A stretch of 64,000 bases of DNA from Flammeovirgaceae bacterium UBA2366. GTDB lineage: Bacteria; Bacteroidota; Bacteroidia; Cytophagales; Cyclobacteriaceae. The position numbers and the translations under genes were made by a program. The first letter of the stretch is position 1. Every line of letters starts with the position of its first letter. The stretch covers positions 89,262 to 153,261 of the forward strand of contig DDTK01000002.1 of the NCBI GenBank assembly GCA_002344065.1. Direction: 5' to 3'. Positions 6,908-15,531 of the stretch are shown piece after piece. Below the pieces are notes generated by a model. That model did not search any database. It saw only the letters and a list, made by a program, of their open reading frames with translations, and was not told the origin of the DNA.

Positions 6908-9706
6908 TTAAAACTTAAAGCCAAGTCCAACAGTGAAAAGCTGTCCGTTGCGTGTTCCGCGAACTACCTTATTAGTGCTCACATCCGACACATCATTATT
7001 AAGATCCGGATCTTCGCGCAACTCCCATTTAGCGTTGAGTAAATCGCTTATGCCAAAGCGTATTTCAAGATTTTTTCCAATAGTCTTGGCAATATTCAAA
7101 TCAACAAGATGGCGGGGTACTTCCCACCAGGTAGGAAATTGAGTATTACCAACAAAAGTGATTCGTTTGCCGAAAACATTGTATTGAAGATTAGCTTGCC
7201 ATCCGCGATTGGCATCTTCAAAATAATATCCAACGTTAACTATGTAAGGGGATTGACCTTGCATAGGTCTCTTTTGAAGTTCGAGGTCATCGGCCAAATC
7301 ACTCACCTGAATTCGGTTATAAATTAATGAAGCATTAAAAACAATAAAGGAATTATTTAAGAAGATGCTGGCAGATGAGTAAGCAAGGGCTTTTCTAACT
7401 TCAACCTCAGCTCCTGCGGTGTAGGCTTCTTTGGCGTTTGTATAAAGTAATGCAGGATTGTCTGTTCCTGTGCGTATTACTGTTTCAATAGGATTTTTAA
7501 AGTACTTGCCAAATCCACCGATGGCAATAAACTCTGTTGGTGTGGGATAATATTCCCAGCGTAAATCAACATTGTGAATATCGGCTACTTTCAGGTTTTG
7601 ATTTCCAACTATATCAATAGCATATTGGAAATCGTAATAGCTAAACTCCGCAAGTTCCCTGAATTCAGGACGATTCAATGTTTTGCTATACGCTAAACGA
7701 ATAAGCGATGATGATGTGAGATTATAACTTGCATTAAGAAAGGGAAGCAAACTGGTTATCGGATTATCTACTGAGGTAGCGCCAACCCCAGGTGCAGATT
7801 TCAATTGCTGGCGGTTGTATTCAACACGCAAACCTGCTACAACACGGATTTTATCAGAGAGTGGCATGTCGGCACTTAAATAACCTGCTGTTAGTAAGTT
7901 TTCAGCCGTATATGAATCTTGAGGGCGCTGACGTTCATCAATAAAATGTCCTCCATTGTAGGCTACATTAGCTGGATCAAAAATTCTGTCAAAAGGTTGT
8001 GAGGCAATGTCAGGATTGAATCCATCACGGGCAACATGGGCAATCGTGCGGGTTTGAAAGCTTCTGTCCTTAAGTTCAAGCCAATATCCTAGCTTTAACT
8101 GAAAGGGATCTTTTCCTGCAGGAGCATTAAAGGAATAATCAAGATCAACCCGATTCGTTAAACTTGATTCATTCAAATCCTGGTAAAACCTGGCAGAGTT
8201 TACCGCACTCACACTGGAGTTAACATTTACAATAAACGGAACATCTTCTGCTGAGCCCTGCAATCTTCCGGTAACCAATCGTCTCCAATCAGGTTCATTG
8301 CGATTAATTGTAGTGTATCCTCCAAGCCATGTAATATTCAGCTTGCTGGGAATTAATTCGTGTTTACCTTCCAACTGCCCCATGTAAGATGATCTTCCTA
8401 CATAACGGTATGAATAGTTCCTGAAATTTTGCTGACGAAAGTAATTGTCACCACTACGTATAATGGTTTCATTTGTTCCAATGTTATTGAACAGGTTTCG
8501 GAACTCGATTTTGTTCCTACTATTAAGGTTTAATGTCCAATTGCTGAGTAATCCGACACGAACATTATTCGCTAACTGATCATCCATGTAATTGAAGAAA
8601 TTCTCACTGCTGAAATCTTCTTCGTAGTTGTAATAGCGGTTAAAAGAAGCATCATTGTATTGATTGGTGTTGCTGTACGTTAAGCCATTAATGGTACTTA
8701 ACTTCATACCTCCAAGTTTGAATGCCCTTCCAAAATTCAAATTGAACCGAATATCCGGTAACACATTTACATCCTCCAATCCCCAGGTGTTATTCCATTT
8801 TCTACTTTCAATTTCAATGAGGTTGGGATTGAATCCTAATGCTCCATAATTGGCTGGTGCATTGTTAGGTAAACTTCTCGCACCCCCATCAAATCCTAAC
8901 CATTCGGTTGATGAACGCTCCTGACTTTGACGGGTAGTACCTGTAGTGCCTCTTCTGTACCCGATGGAAAGCGCACCATTAATGAACGGATCATTAACAA
9001 CATTTTTAGTCGTAATCTGCACTACCGCACCTGCATAGTCACCGGGCAACCACGCTCCACCAGTTTTATAAACAAGAATCTGATCAATAAGACCACTCGG
9101 TAAAATGTCGAATGAAAAAGCACGGCTATCCGTTTCAGAGCTGGGTGCGAAAACACCATTCAAAACAACACTACTATAGCGTGAGCTTAAACCACGAACA
9201 ACGATAAAACGATTTTCCTGAATGGTAATACCGGGCACTCTGCGCATTACCTGGGCAGCATCCCGATCCTGAGATTTAGAAATCTGCTCAGCTGAAATTC
9301 CAGACACCACCAACTTACTTTCTTTAATGGCTTTAAGAAGAGCGAAGTCATTGTTAATCTCACGTGTTCCGGTTACAATAACTTCCTCCAACTCCTGCGA
9401 CTCTTCCTGCATGGCAACATTAATAGTGGAAATTTTATTGGCTTCAACAATTACATCAGGAATAACATGAGTTTTGTAGGTGATAAAAGAGACAACCAGG
9501 TTATATGTTCCTGGCTTAACGTTGCCAATGGAAAATTTACCTTCAATGTCGGTTGGTGCTCCAATCTGAGTTCCTTGAATAGAAACGTTGGCACCAATTA
9601 TTTCCTCACCTGTTTTGGCGTCAGTAATTTTTCCGCTTATCGATCCCGTTTGAGCAAACGTGAAGGAACAAAGCAGGGTGAATAAAGCCAGGTACAGATT
9701 ACGCAT
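6908..9706 (-). CDS. TonB-dependent receptor with carboxypeptidase-regulatory-like domain
   Basis: An outer-membrane receptor of 932 residues when started at the ATG at 9706, where MRNLYLALFTLLCSFTFAQ is a clean signal peptide; a longer frame to 9760 adds 18 residues without signal character. After the signal comes a CarboxypepD_reg-like domain (GSISGKITDAKTGEEIIGANVSI, about 20-100), then a plug (VPGITIQENRFIVVRGLSSRYSSVVLNGV), then a barrel ending GLGFKF with a terminal Phe. The family imports siderophores, vitamins, oligosaccharides or other large nutrients, energised by TonB/ExbBD. The cargo cannot be read from sequence. The ACR3-type palindrome lies 110 bases upstream (9816-9831), and a CACCTTTG box resembling the -7 consensus lies at 9729-9722. 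Confidence 0.9.
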   Translation of the reverse strand: MRNLYLALFTLLCSFTFAQTGSISGKITDAKTGEEIIGANVSIQGTQIGAPTDIEGKFSIGNVKPGTYNLVVSFITYKTHVIPDVIVEANKISTINVAMQEESQELEEVIVTGTREINNDFALLKAIKESKLVVSGISAEQISKSQDRDAAQVMRRVPGITIQENRFIVVRGLSSRYSSVVLNGVFAPSSETDSRAFSFDILPSGLIDQILVYKTGGAWLPGDYAGAVVQITTKNVVNDPFINGALSIGYRRGTTGTTRQSQERSSTEWLGFDGGARSLPNNAPANYGALGFNPNLIEIESRKWNNTWGLEDVNVLPDIRFNLNFGRAFKLGGMKLSTINGLTYSNTNQYNDASFNRYYNYEEDFSSENFFNYMDDQLANNVRVGLLSNWTLNLNSRNKIEFRNLFNNIGTNETIIRSGDNYFRQQNFRNYSYRYVGRSSYMGQLEGKHELIPSKLNITWLGGYTTINRNEPDWRRLVTGRLQGSAEDVPFIVNVNSSVSAVNSARFYQDLNESSLTNRVDLDYSFNAPAGKDPFQLKLGYWLELKDRSFQTRTIAHVARDGFNPDIASQPFDRIFDPANVAYNGGHFIDERQRPQDSYTAENLLTAGYLSADMPLSDKIRVVAGLRVEYNRQQLKSAPGVGATSVDNPITSLLPFLNASYNLTSSSLIRLAYSKTLNRPEFRELAEFSYYDFQYAIDIVGNQNLKVADIHNVDLRWEYYPTPTEFIAIGGFGKYFKNPIETVIRTGTDNPALLYTNAKEAYTAGAEVEVRKALAYSSASIFLNNSFIVFNASLIYNRIQVSDLADDLELQKRPMQGQSPYIVNVGYYFEDANRGWQANLQYNVFGKRITFVGNTQFPTWWEVPRHLVDLNIAKTIGKNLEIRFGISDLLNAKWELREDPDLNNDVSDVSTNKVVRGTRNGQLFTVGLGFKF

Positions 9707-9815
9707 AACTAAAATTTTATGCAAAGGTGGGGCTGTACTATTACCCCATCGGCAAGGCATTGTTACGAAATTGTTAAGGGCTTAAAAAGACCTTAAATGC
9801 CTGGTTATCAGAGTC

Positions 9816-9831
9816 ATCGTAATATTACGAT
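9816..9831. promoter_or_regulatory. 16-bp perfect palindrome, second copy of the ACR3 operator
   Basis: ATCGTAATATTACGAT here is identical over 16 bases to the core of the palindrome in front of the arsenite pump gene. It lies in the 200-base gap between the TonB receptor (minus strand, start 9706) and the stop of the moxR gene (9907), so the receptor is the only gene it can sensibly control. No clear -7 box is adjacent, which leaves open whether it represses or activates. Confidence 0.7.
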
Positions 9832-9906
9832 TAAAAGACGGGCTAACACCTGTTAATAGACTATTATGCAGTTTAAAAAATCCTTATGGTAATGTTAAGC
9901 CGTAGA

Positions 9907-10896
9907 TTATTTGCTGATGGGCACCTTGTTCAAAATAGCCTTGATGATATCGCTGGTTTTAACATTATCTGCTTCGGCTTCATAATTAAGAATAATACGG
10001 TGGTTCATCACGTCTAACGCCACTTCTTTGATGTCTTCCGGAAGCACATAATCACGCCCCTCCATATACGCTGTGGCCTTGGCTGCCAGGTTTAAATTAA
10101 TGCTGGCGCGAGGGGAAGCACCAAATTGAATATACGGTGCCTGCTCGTTTAGTTTATAGTCTAGCGGTTTACGGGTAGCAAATACCAATTCAATAATATA
10201 GCGCTCCAACGATTCGGAAATTTTTACTTTGTTGATCTGGTCGCGGATGTCGTAGATGTCTTCCTTGGTGAGCAACGCGTTTACCGTAAAGTCAAACCGC
10301 ATATTGGATATTCTGCGCATCACCTCAAGCTCCTGATCTTTACTGGGGTAATCCACAAAAACTTTCATCATAAAGCGATCCACCTGGGCCTCCGGTAATG
10401 GGTAGGTTCCTTCCTGATCAACCGGGTTTTGTGTAGCCAATACCAAAAAGGGTTTGTCGAGTGTAAAGGTTGTTTCACCGATCGTTACCTGCTTTTCCTG
10501 CATGGCTTCCAGTAAAGCGGATTGAACTTTGGCAGGCGAACGGTTTATTTCATCGGCCAGAATAAGGTTGGCGAAAATAGGGCCTTTCTTTACTTCAAAC
10601 TTTCCTTCTTTTTGGTTGTAGATCATCGTTCCCACCAAATCGGCAGGAAGCAAATCGGGTGTAAATTGAATGCGTTGAAAATCCAGGTGAAGTACTTTAG
10701 CAAGGGTACTAACGGTTAACGTTTTGGCTAAGCCCGGTACGCCTTCTAATAAAATATGACCATTGGTGAATAACCCGATAAGCAGGCGGTTTACCATATA
10801 CTGTTGCCCCACTACCACCTTACCCACCTCAGCCATTACCTGGCTGATTTTTGCCTTGTGCAGATCTTGTTTTTCAGCAATCACAGCTTCCATCAC
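9907..10896 (-). CDS. MoxR family AAA+ ATPase
   Basis: A 329-residue cytosolic ATPase (AAA_3 domain followed by a lid domain). Visible motifs are Walker A GVPGLAKT (about residues 57-64), Walker B LILADEIN (about 111-118), and ATQNPVDQEGTYPLPEAQVDRFMMKV, which carries sensor 1 and the arginine-finger region. MoxR proteins act as chaperones that mature or insert other proteins and are usually encoded with DUF58 and VWA-domain partners. None of those partners is next to it in this window, so this is an orphan copy, or its operon has been rearranged. Start: two consecutive Met codons (10896, 10893) are equally plausible. Confidence 0.92.
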   Translation of the reverse strand: MMEAVIAEKQDLHKAKISQVMAEVGKVVVGQQYMVNRLLIGLFTNGHILLEGVPGLAKTLTVSTLAKVLHLDFQRIQFTPDLLPADLVGTMIYNQKEGKFEVKKGPIFANLILADEINRSPAKVQSALLEAMQEKQVTIGETTFTLDKPFLVLATQNPVDQEGTYPLPEAQVDRFMMKVFVDYPSKDQELEVMRRISNMRFDFTVNALLTKEDIYDIRDQINKVKISESLERYIIELVFATRKPLDYKLNEQAPYIQFGASPRASINLNLAAKATAYMEGRDYVLPEDIKEVALDVMNHRIILNYEAEADNVKTSDIIKAILNKVPISK

Positions 10897-10996
10897 AACT
10901 CGATTTGATTAAAATTAAAGCGCTAAAGTAGCGCAATTCTAATGATTTAGGCTAAAAAAGTGATAACCGCGCATTTGCTTCGCCCAGCGGAAAACT

Positions 10997-11254
10997 CTAT
11001 TTCTTAAACGTCAGCTTAAAATAAATAAGCAGCAGGCTAAGTACACAGATAATGCCATTGCAAATAATAACAGGCCAAAGCGTAAGCCCAAAACCGTAAA
11101 TCAACCATACAATGGTGCTGGAGAATACAATCAGCATCATAGCCAGGCTCAGATCGCCTACGCTTTTAGATTGCCAGGCTTTGTAAACCTGGGGCATAAA
11201 GGTGATGGAGCTTAAGAAGGCACCTGTGTGCCCAACGATTTCAATGGTTGTCAT
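10997..11254 (-). CDS. SemiSWEET-type PQ-loop sugar transporter
   Basis: An 85-residue protein started at the ATG at 11254 (MTTIEIVGHTGAFLSS). It has three membrane helices and the PQ motif in SSITFMPQVYKAWQSKSVGDLS (residues about 17-37), which is the bacterial SemiSWEET signature; such proteins dimerise to make a six-helix pore for sugars. A longer frame to 11296 would add a polar 14-residue tail and would overlap the divergent phosphatase start at 11290, so the shorter start is preferred. That leaves 35 bases between the two divergent starts. The sugar is unknown. Confidence 0.85.
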   Translation of the reverse strand: MTTIEIVGHTGAFLSSITFMPQVYKAWQSKSVGDLSLAMMLIVFSSTIVWLIYGFGLTLWPVIICNGIICVLSLLLIYFKLTFKK

Positions 11255-11289
11255 GTTATCTTGGTTCGATATGGCACGAAGGTAAAATA

Positions 11290-11976
11290 ATGTCAAGGAC
11301 TTTTGTAATCGGAGATATCCACGGTGCGCATCGGGCGCTTGTTCAATGCCTGCAACGAGCAGGTTTTGATTATGAAAAAGATCACCTCATTTCTTTGGGG
11401 GATGTGTGCGATGGCTGGCCGGAAACTAAACACGCTATCGATGAATTGATGCGCATTAAAAACCTCACCTACATTTTTGGCAACCACGACTTCTGGACAC
11501 TGGAGTGGATGCGCTACGGCCATGCCGATGAAGTATGGTGGGAGCAAGGTGGCGAAGCAACCGTGAATTCTTTTAAGGGTATAGGTTTTGAAAAGCACCA
11601 GGCTTTTCTGGAAGGTGCATTACCCTACCACATACTGGATAACAAACTGTTTGTTCATGCAGGCATCAATCCGTTATGGCCTATTCAACAGCAAACCCTA
11701 CAGATTTTTTTGTGGGACAGAAAACTTTCAAAGATTGCGCTTGACGCTTATTATAGCGGTACTTACAGCAAGCATACCGAATACGATGAAGTCTACCTTG
11801 GGCATACACCGGTACCGTTTCAAAAACCTATTCAATCGGGTGAAGTATGGCTGATGGACACGGGGGCGGGTTGGTCGGGAGTACTTTCTATGATGGACAT
11901 ACATACCAAAGAGATATTCACCAGCGATCCGGTTCCTTCTCTTTACCCAGGTGTTGAGGGGCGTAAAAGAAAATAG
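11290..11976 (+). CDS. Calcineurin-like metallophosphoesterase (Ser/Thr phosphatase or Ap4A-hydrolase type)
   Basis: A 228-residue cytosolic protein started at the ATG at 11290 (MSRTFVIGDIHGAHRAL). The PPP-family metal-binding blocks are present in order: GDIHG (about 8-12), GDVCDGWP (about 37-44), GNHDFW (about 64-69), a His in FVHAGINP and a His in LGHTPV. The size and the GDIHG/GDVCDG style fit bacterial PrpA/PrpE/ApaH-like phosphatases. Whether the substrate is a phosphoprotein or a dinucleoside polyphosphate cannot be decided from sequence. It is convergent with the split nuclease gene (gap 3 bases). Confidence 0.88.
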   Translation: MSRTFVIGDIHGAHRALVQCLQRAGFDYEKDHLISLGDVCDGWPETKHAIDELMRIKNLTYIFGNHDFWTLEWMRYGHADEVWWEQGGEATVNSFKGIGFEKHQAFLEGALPYHILDNKLFVHAGINPLWPIQQQTLQIFLWDRKLSKIALDAYYSGTYSKHTEYDEVYLGHTPVPFQKPIQSGEVWLMDTGAGWSGVLSMMDIHTKEIFTSDPVPSLYPGVEGRKRK

Positions 11977-11979
11977 ATT

Positions 11980-13351
11980 TTAATAAACCAGTATTTCACA
12001 ATCACGCGGATTCATCAAATAGGAGTTAATCAGATTTTGTACAGTGGATGTCTCTGCTCCGGTACGAACATAGTTTCGAGCATCATCAAAATGCTGTAAC
12101 GAGATATCTTTGCTCACAAAACCATAGCCTAAAAAGTTACCCTGCTCAACGAGCACCACGGAGTTCTCCCTGGCACTTCTTCCCTTTCCGATAATCGCCA
12201 CCGATTCGCCCGGCTCGCGAAAAGATTGAATAGCTTTTACCGCACGCTTATTATATTTCTTTACTGACTCAACACCCATGCACGCTCCCTTGCAGTCACC
12301 AATCTGGTATTGAAAACACAACCCCTTCGATAATTGTAATCCGCTTAGTTTCGGGCACAAATCATACGCTCTAACTTTCTCCCACAAAAAATTCCATGCA
12401 TCGCCCTTAGTGTTAAAACGTATCAGTGGATGTGATCCGCGCTTAACCTGATTGACTGAAAAGCGTACATAACCTGTGCGATCTTCATAGCTGTAAATCC
12501 CCCATTCCTCCACACGAAATTTTTGGGCCATGTTATACTTCGGCCAAAGCCTGCGAATCTCCTGCGATTCCATAATCAAGGCAATGAGTTCATTACCGGT
12601 TAGCTCATACGTGATGTGATGAATTTCATTTCTGATTTTTGAACGGTTCCACTCGCGGGCATCACCGGTAAAGTGCCCGGCTATTCGTTTTTTAATATTA
12701 TTTGCTTTACCCACATAGATTACATGACTGCGCGCATTCAAAAAATAATATACGCCAGGTTTTGCCGGAAGTCGGTCAAACTCCTCTTTGGGTAGATTAG
12801 GAGGTAAGATTGTTTCCCCAGAATTTCGTTTAAGCGACCTGCTGATATAACCGTCTTTATCGCGGTTTAGCAGCTTGGAAAAAATAATAGCGGTAGCCTC
12901 TGCATCACCTCCTGCACGATGCCGGTTCTTGATCTGTACCCCCAGACTTTGCGCCAGGCTCCCCAAACTGTACGAGCGCAAACCAGGAATTATTTTTCTA
13001 CTCAATCTGACCGTGCATAGTTTTTTTGCTTGCCAACTCAGACCAGCCATCTCAAACTCCTTCTTCAAAAAAAGAATAATCGAAGTGCGCATTATGGGCT
13101 ACAAAAATTCTATCCTCCAGTAAACGCAATATGGATTCAGCAACCTCCTCAAACGGTGGTGCCCCGGCTACCATCTCGGTTGTAATGCCAGTAAGCCCGG
13201 TGATGTATTGCGGAATTTTTCTTCCCGGGTTCACCAGTGTGTAAAAATGATCGGTTACTTCAATACCGTTATGATGGTAAATGGCAATTTCCGTAATGCG
13301 ATGGTTATCCGCGTAGCCCCCGGTCGTCTCGATATCAACAATGGCATACAT
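11980..13351 (-). CDS. DnaQ-type 3'-5' exonuclease fused to UvrC-like GIY-YIG nuclease, interrupted by a frameshift
   Basis: Two overlapping minus-strand frames together make one familiar protein of about 455 residues. The upstream frame (start 13351, MYAIVDIETTGG; stop at 13052) carries exonuclease motif I (DIETTG) and motif II (AHNAHFD). The downstream frame (to 11980) carries motif III (HRAGGDAEATA), then a GIY-YIG domain (PGVYYFLNARSHVIYVGKA) and a UvrC-like Cys cluster (CFQYQIGDCKGACMGV). The frames separate at a run of seven A (13067-13073; seven T on the coding strand); six would restore a continuous FDYSFLKKEFEMAG reading. The downstream frame has its own ATG at 13092 but would lack motifs I and II. 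Related proteins (Cho/UvrC-like) act in nucleotide excision repair. This could be an assembly error, a recent mutation or slippage-dependent expression. Confidence 0.82.
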
Positions 13352-13416
13352 AACCAGCAAGTTAGTATTTGAGATTCCGATTGAAAAACAGATATTGAAA
13401 GATTAATAAAAAAGCT

Positions 13417-13764
13417 ATGAACGGTGTTATTCGTTTTTTACTAAGTGGTCTGGCGGTATTGCTTACGGCTTATCTGTTGCCGGGTGTTCATGTTGAACAT
13501 TACGGATATGCTTTATTGGTGGCGTTAGTGCTCTCTATAGTTAATGCGTTGCTGAAGCCTATACTGGTAGTGCTCACGATTCCCATCACGTTTGTTACGT
13601 TTGGGCTGTTTTTGTTAGTCATCAATGCATTATTGATTTTACTGGTGGATTGGATGATCGATAGTTTCTACGTTGACGGATTTTGGTGGGCACTAGCCTT
13701 CAGTTTAATCTTGTCGCTGTTTAACAGTTTGTTCAATGATCTTCTAAAAGATCGCGCACGATAA
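13417..13764 (+). CDS. Phage holin family (YvlD-like, holin 4_2) membrane protein
   Basis: A 115-residue protein with four hydrophobic segments. The sequence MNGVIRFLLSGLAVLLTAYLLPGV and the block IVNALLKPILVVLTIPITFVTFGLFLLVINALL are characteristic of the 'phage holin family 4, superfamily IV' / YvlD group. Despite the name, these are ordinary chromosomal inner-membrane proteins with unknown function, often near envelope-stress genes. There are no phage genes nearby, so no lytic role should be read into it. It is divergent from the split nuclease gene. Confidence 0.85.
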   Translation: MNGVIRFLLSGLAVLLTAYLLPGVHVEHYGYALLVALVLSIVNALLKPILVVLTIPITFVTFGLFLLVINALLILLVDWMIDSFYVDGFWWALAFSLILSLFNSLFNDLLKDRAR

Positions 13765-13782
13765 AATTGACTTGACTGCGCC

Positions 13783-14202
13783 TTAATTGGTGCTTTTCCC
13801 AATGGCTAATTTCCCGCCCAGGTAGCCCATGGGAAAATAGGCACCGCCTAAATCCAGTATGGTAAACCACAGTGGCGATGGAAGCATAAACACATTGATG
13901 GTTCCGCCAACTAAAAAAAAACAGCCTATTACTAGTGCAAAGGTTACGCGATGCGTGGCCGCGATTTTAGCAGCAACAAATGCCCCTACCAATGTACCCA
14001 GTGCATGAGCCAAGAATGGAAACAAAAAATGCCTGGGTTCAAATAAATGAATGGAGTCCTTCAATCCCTGCAGGGTGGTAACATCTGCTCCGGCAGGTGG
14101 GGCGATAATGGATCCGCTAATCGTGATAATTCCCATGTTTACAAAACTGCCTGCTACAATTCCGGCAACAACAGCAATTATGTTTCTGAGGATTGGATTC
14201 AT
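13783..14202 (-). CDS. Small integral membrane protein, unknown function
   Basis: A 139-residue protein with about four hydrophobic helices (residues 8-30, 60-80, 88-107, 112-130 roughly), several Gly-rich (VVAGIVAGSFVNMG, ALGTLVGAFVAAKIA). Small Gly-zipper-like membrane proteins of this layout are common in Bacteroidota, but I do not recognise a functional family. It lies 28 bases downstream of the SRPBCC protein on the same strand, so the two are likely cotranscribed. Confidence 0.65.
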   Translation of the reverse strand: MNPILRNIIAVVAGIVAGSFVNMGIITISGSIIAPPAGADVTTLQGLKDSIHLFEPRHFLFPFLAHALGTLVGAFVAAKIAATHRVTFALVIGCFFLVGGTINVFMLPSPLWFTILDLGGAYFPMGYLGGKLAIGKSTN

Positions 14203-14230
14203 ACTGATTTTGGTTTTGTCTTTTGAGAAT

Positions 14231-15154
14231 TTACTTCGCAGGAAAATGAACTTCGGTGATTAAGTCATGGTCTGGAACCTCACCCGGTAAATTCACATAA
14301 GTTTCAAACGGATCAATTCCCTTCCTGTATTTATACTCCTTTGCGCGCTGCATGGAGTAATGTGTGCTATATGCATTTCCCAAAAATCTATATGGGCCAG
14401 TATGAACGATGGTGTTCACTTTAGATGATGGAATTTTACCAGTAACAAAACCTGCAGGCAGCTCAACTGGTATTTCTTTCACCGGAAGCGCAGCGGTATA
14501 CACAATCTGGTCATTTACAACATCCCATTTGTGGTAAATAGAAAAAGCTCTTCCAGCCATTATACCTGAATGACTTTCAGCCCATGAAAACAGTTTAGTA
14601 AAATCTTCTTCCATTTTTGTGCCTAATTTTTGCATCGTGCATAATGTTTTTATTCCTATGTAAGTACATCCTTCATACTGGCTGGTTCCTTTGAAGTTAA
14701 GTGAGGATGGGACTTTCCCAGCTTCAACATAATCTTTAAGCATCATTAACCCGCGTGTGTAATCCATACCAATATAAGCCGTCATCATTTTCTTCATCCA
14801 AAACATGAAGAAGGGAAGTTTACTGTCCATATACCACGCTACTTCAGTGGCATCTCCTTTAGTATTCAATTCAAACCAAACAGGTGAACTGGACTTCCAT
14901 GGCTTTAAAAAGGTAACAACAAGATCCAAACGTTTAGGTGACGTTTCAGAAACCACTTTCATCTCCCCACTTCCGGTGCGGTTGCCTTCCCAACTATAAA
15001 ATTTTCCATCCGGTTGTATTCTCACGATGGCATTGGGCTCCATCACCAGCCATGGCGACCAGACAGGCCAATGGTGAAAGTCGCTAAGGATTTTAAAAAT
15101 TTTTTCGGCTGACGCCTGAATGGTAATGGATTTAGAGACGTGTATGGCGGGCAT
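14231..15154 (-). CDS. SRPBCC (polyketide cyclase-like) domain fused to GyrI-like effector-binding domain
   Basis: A 307-residue cytosolic protein. Residues 1-150 look like an SRPBCC/START-type ligand-binding fold (SITIQASAEKIFKILSDFHHWPVWSPW near the start and a helix around 125-145). Residues about 155-307 match the GyrI-like/AraC effector-binding fold (GMDYT at the join; later VHTGPYRFLGNAYSTHY and DPFETYVNLPGEVPDHDLITEVHFPA at the end, with the usual 'E/D-Y...P..' closing motif). Fusions of these two small-molecule-binding folds are known in Bacteroidota; the ligand is unknown. It may sense or sequester a hydrophobic compound. Confidence 0.8.
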   Translation of the reverse strand: MPAIHVSKSITIQASAEKIFKILSDFHHWPVWSPWLVMEPNAIVRIQPDGKFYSWEGNRTGSGEMKVVSETSPKRLDLVVTFLKPWKSSSPVWFELNTKGDATEVAWYMDSKLPFFMFWMKKMMTAYIGMDYTRGLMMLKDYVEAGKVPSSLNFKGTSQYEGCTYIGIKTLCTMQKLGTKMEEDFTKLFSWAESHSGIMAGRAFSIYHKWDVVNDQIVYTAALPVKEIPVELPAGFVTGKIPSSKVNTIVHTGPYRFLGNAYSTHYSMQRAKEYKYRKGIDPFETYVNLPGEVPDHDLITEVHFPAK

Positions 15155-15241
15155 TGCGGTGGGATTAAGGGAACCGAAGTTACGAAATGTTTACTTCGAT
15201 GTAATCAAGAATTATCCCGTAAAAAAACCCAGCTTGAAAAG

Positions 15242-15293
15242 AGTACCCGGGGCGGGAGTTGAACCTGCTTGCGGCAGGCAGGCCCGCACAGCT
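15242..15293 (-). repeat. Truncated copy of the 3' end of tRNA-Leu with a 19-bp palindromic insertion
   Basis: This segment repeats the last third of the tRNA-Leu gene at 15530-15562: 24 bases (15242-15265) match exactly, and after a 19-base insertion the match continues with CCCGCACAGCT (15283-15293). The insertion (15264-15282) contains TGCTTGCGGCAGGCAGG, a small hairpin of a type common in Bacteroidota spacers, and sits inside the T stem-loop, so this copy cannot be a working tRNA end. It begins 2 bases past the stop codon of the GIY-YIG gene. Confidence 0.85.
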
Positions 15294-15295
15294 CA

Positions 15296-15529
15296 TTATA
15301 AACTTTTCAAGTAATCCTTACCTTGGCCGGACTTTAGAAATTTCTCTCGCCCCCGGGCTGAAGCTCTGTCTGGGAATTCTTCTGAAAGAATAAGTTGGAA
15401 TGGAGTGTAGGGTCTTGTTGTTCGCTCATACCCCTTATTGTGGCGATCTATTCGGGATTGAAGATCAGATGTTAGGCCAACGTAAATGTAATTTCTTGAT
15501 ACACTTTTCAATGCGTATACGAAAAACAT
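15296..15529 (-). CDS. Small GIY-YIG endonuclease, adjacent to tRNA-Leu
   Basis: A 77-residue protein started at the ATG at 15529 (MFFVYALKS). It has the compact GIY-YIG fold: VYAL (residues 4-7) and YVG (16-18) in place of GIY and YIG, a conserved Arg in LQSRIDRHN, and the metal-binding Glu in ARGREKFLKS near the end. It belongs to the UPF0213-like/YhbQ-type group of single-domain nucleases. A longer frame to 15574 would encode 15 residues from inside the tRNA gene and is rejected. The ATG is only 2 bases after the discriminator base of tRNA-Leu, with no room for its own promoter or a ribosome binding site, so its message must come from the tRNA transcript. DNA substrate and role are unknown. 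Confidence 0.85.
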   Translation of the reverse strand: MFFVYALKSVSRNYIYVGLTSDLQSRIDRHNKGYERTTRPYTPFQLILSEEFPDRASARGREKFLKSGQGKDYLKSL

Positions 15530-15531
15530 AG

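Larger units (their letters stand above)
15242..15529 (-). mobile_element. Putative tRNA-targeted GIY-YIG element (GIY-YIG gene plus duplicated tRNA 3' end)
   Basis: The unit is about 288 bp: one GIY-YIG endonuclease gene followed by a partial copy of the tRNA-Leu 3' end. The intact tRNA end lies on the other side, so the gene is flanked by direct repeats of tRNA sequence. This is the arrangement left when an element enters a tRNA 3' end and carries a piece that rebuilds it, or when an endonuclease-driven duplication occurs. No integrase is present. Calling it mobile is an inference from the repeats and from the fact that small GIY-YIG genes often sit next to tRNA genes. Confidence 0.55.

Noticed and set aside
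9707..9760. N-terminal extension of the first TonB receptor (18 residues from an ATG at 9760)
   Set aside because: The extension has no signal-peptide character, whereas the ATG at 9706 begins a typical signal peptide; a promoter-like box lies inside the extension.
13417..13764. Holin-family gene as a sign of a prophage
   Set aside because: The YvlD/holin 4_2 group is a common chromosomal membrane family and there are no capsid, tail, integrase or lysin genes nearby.
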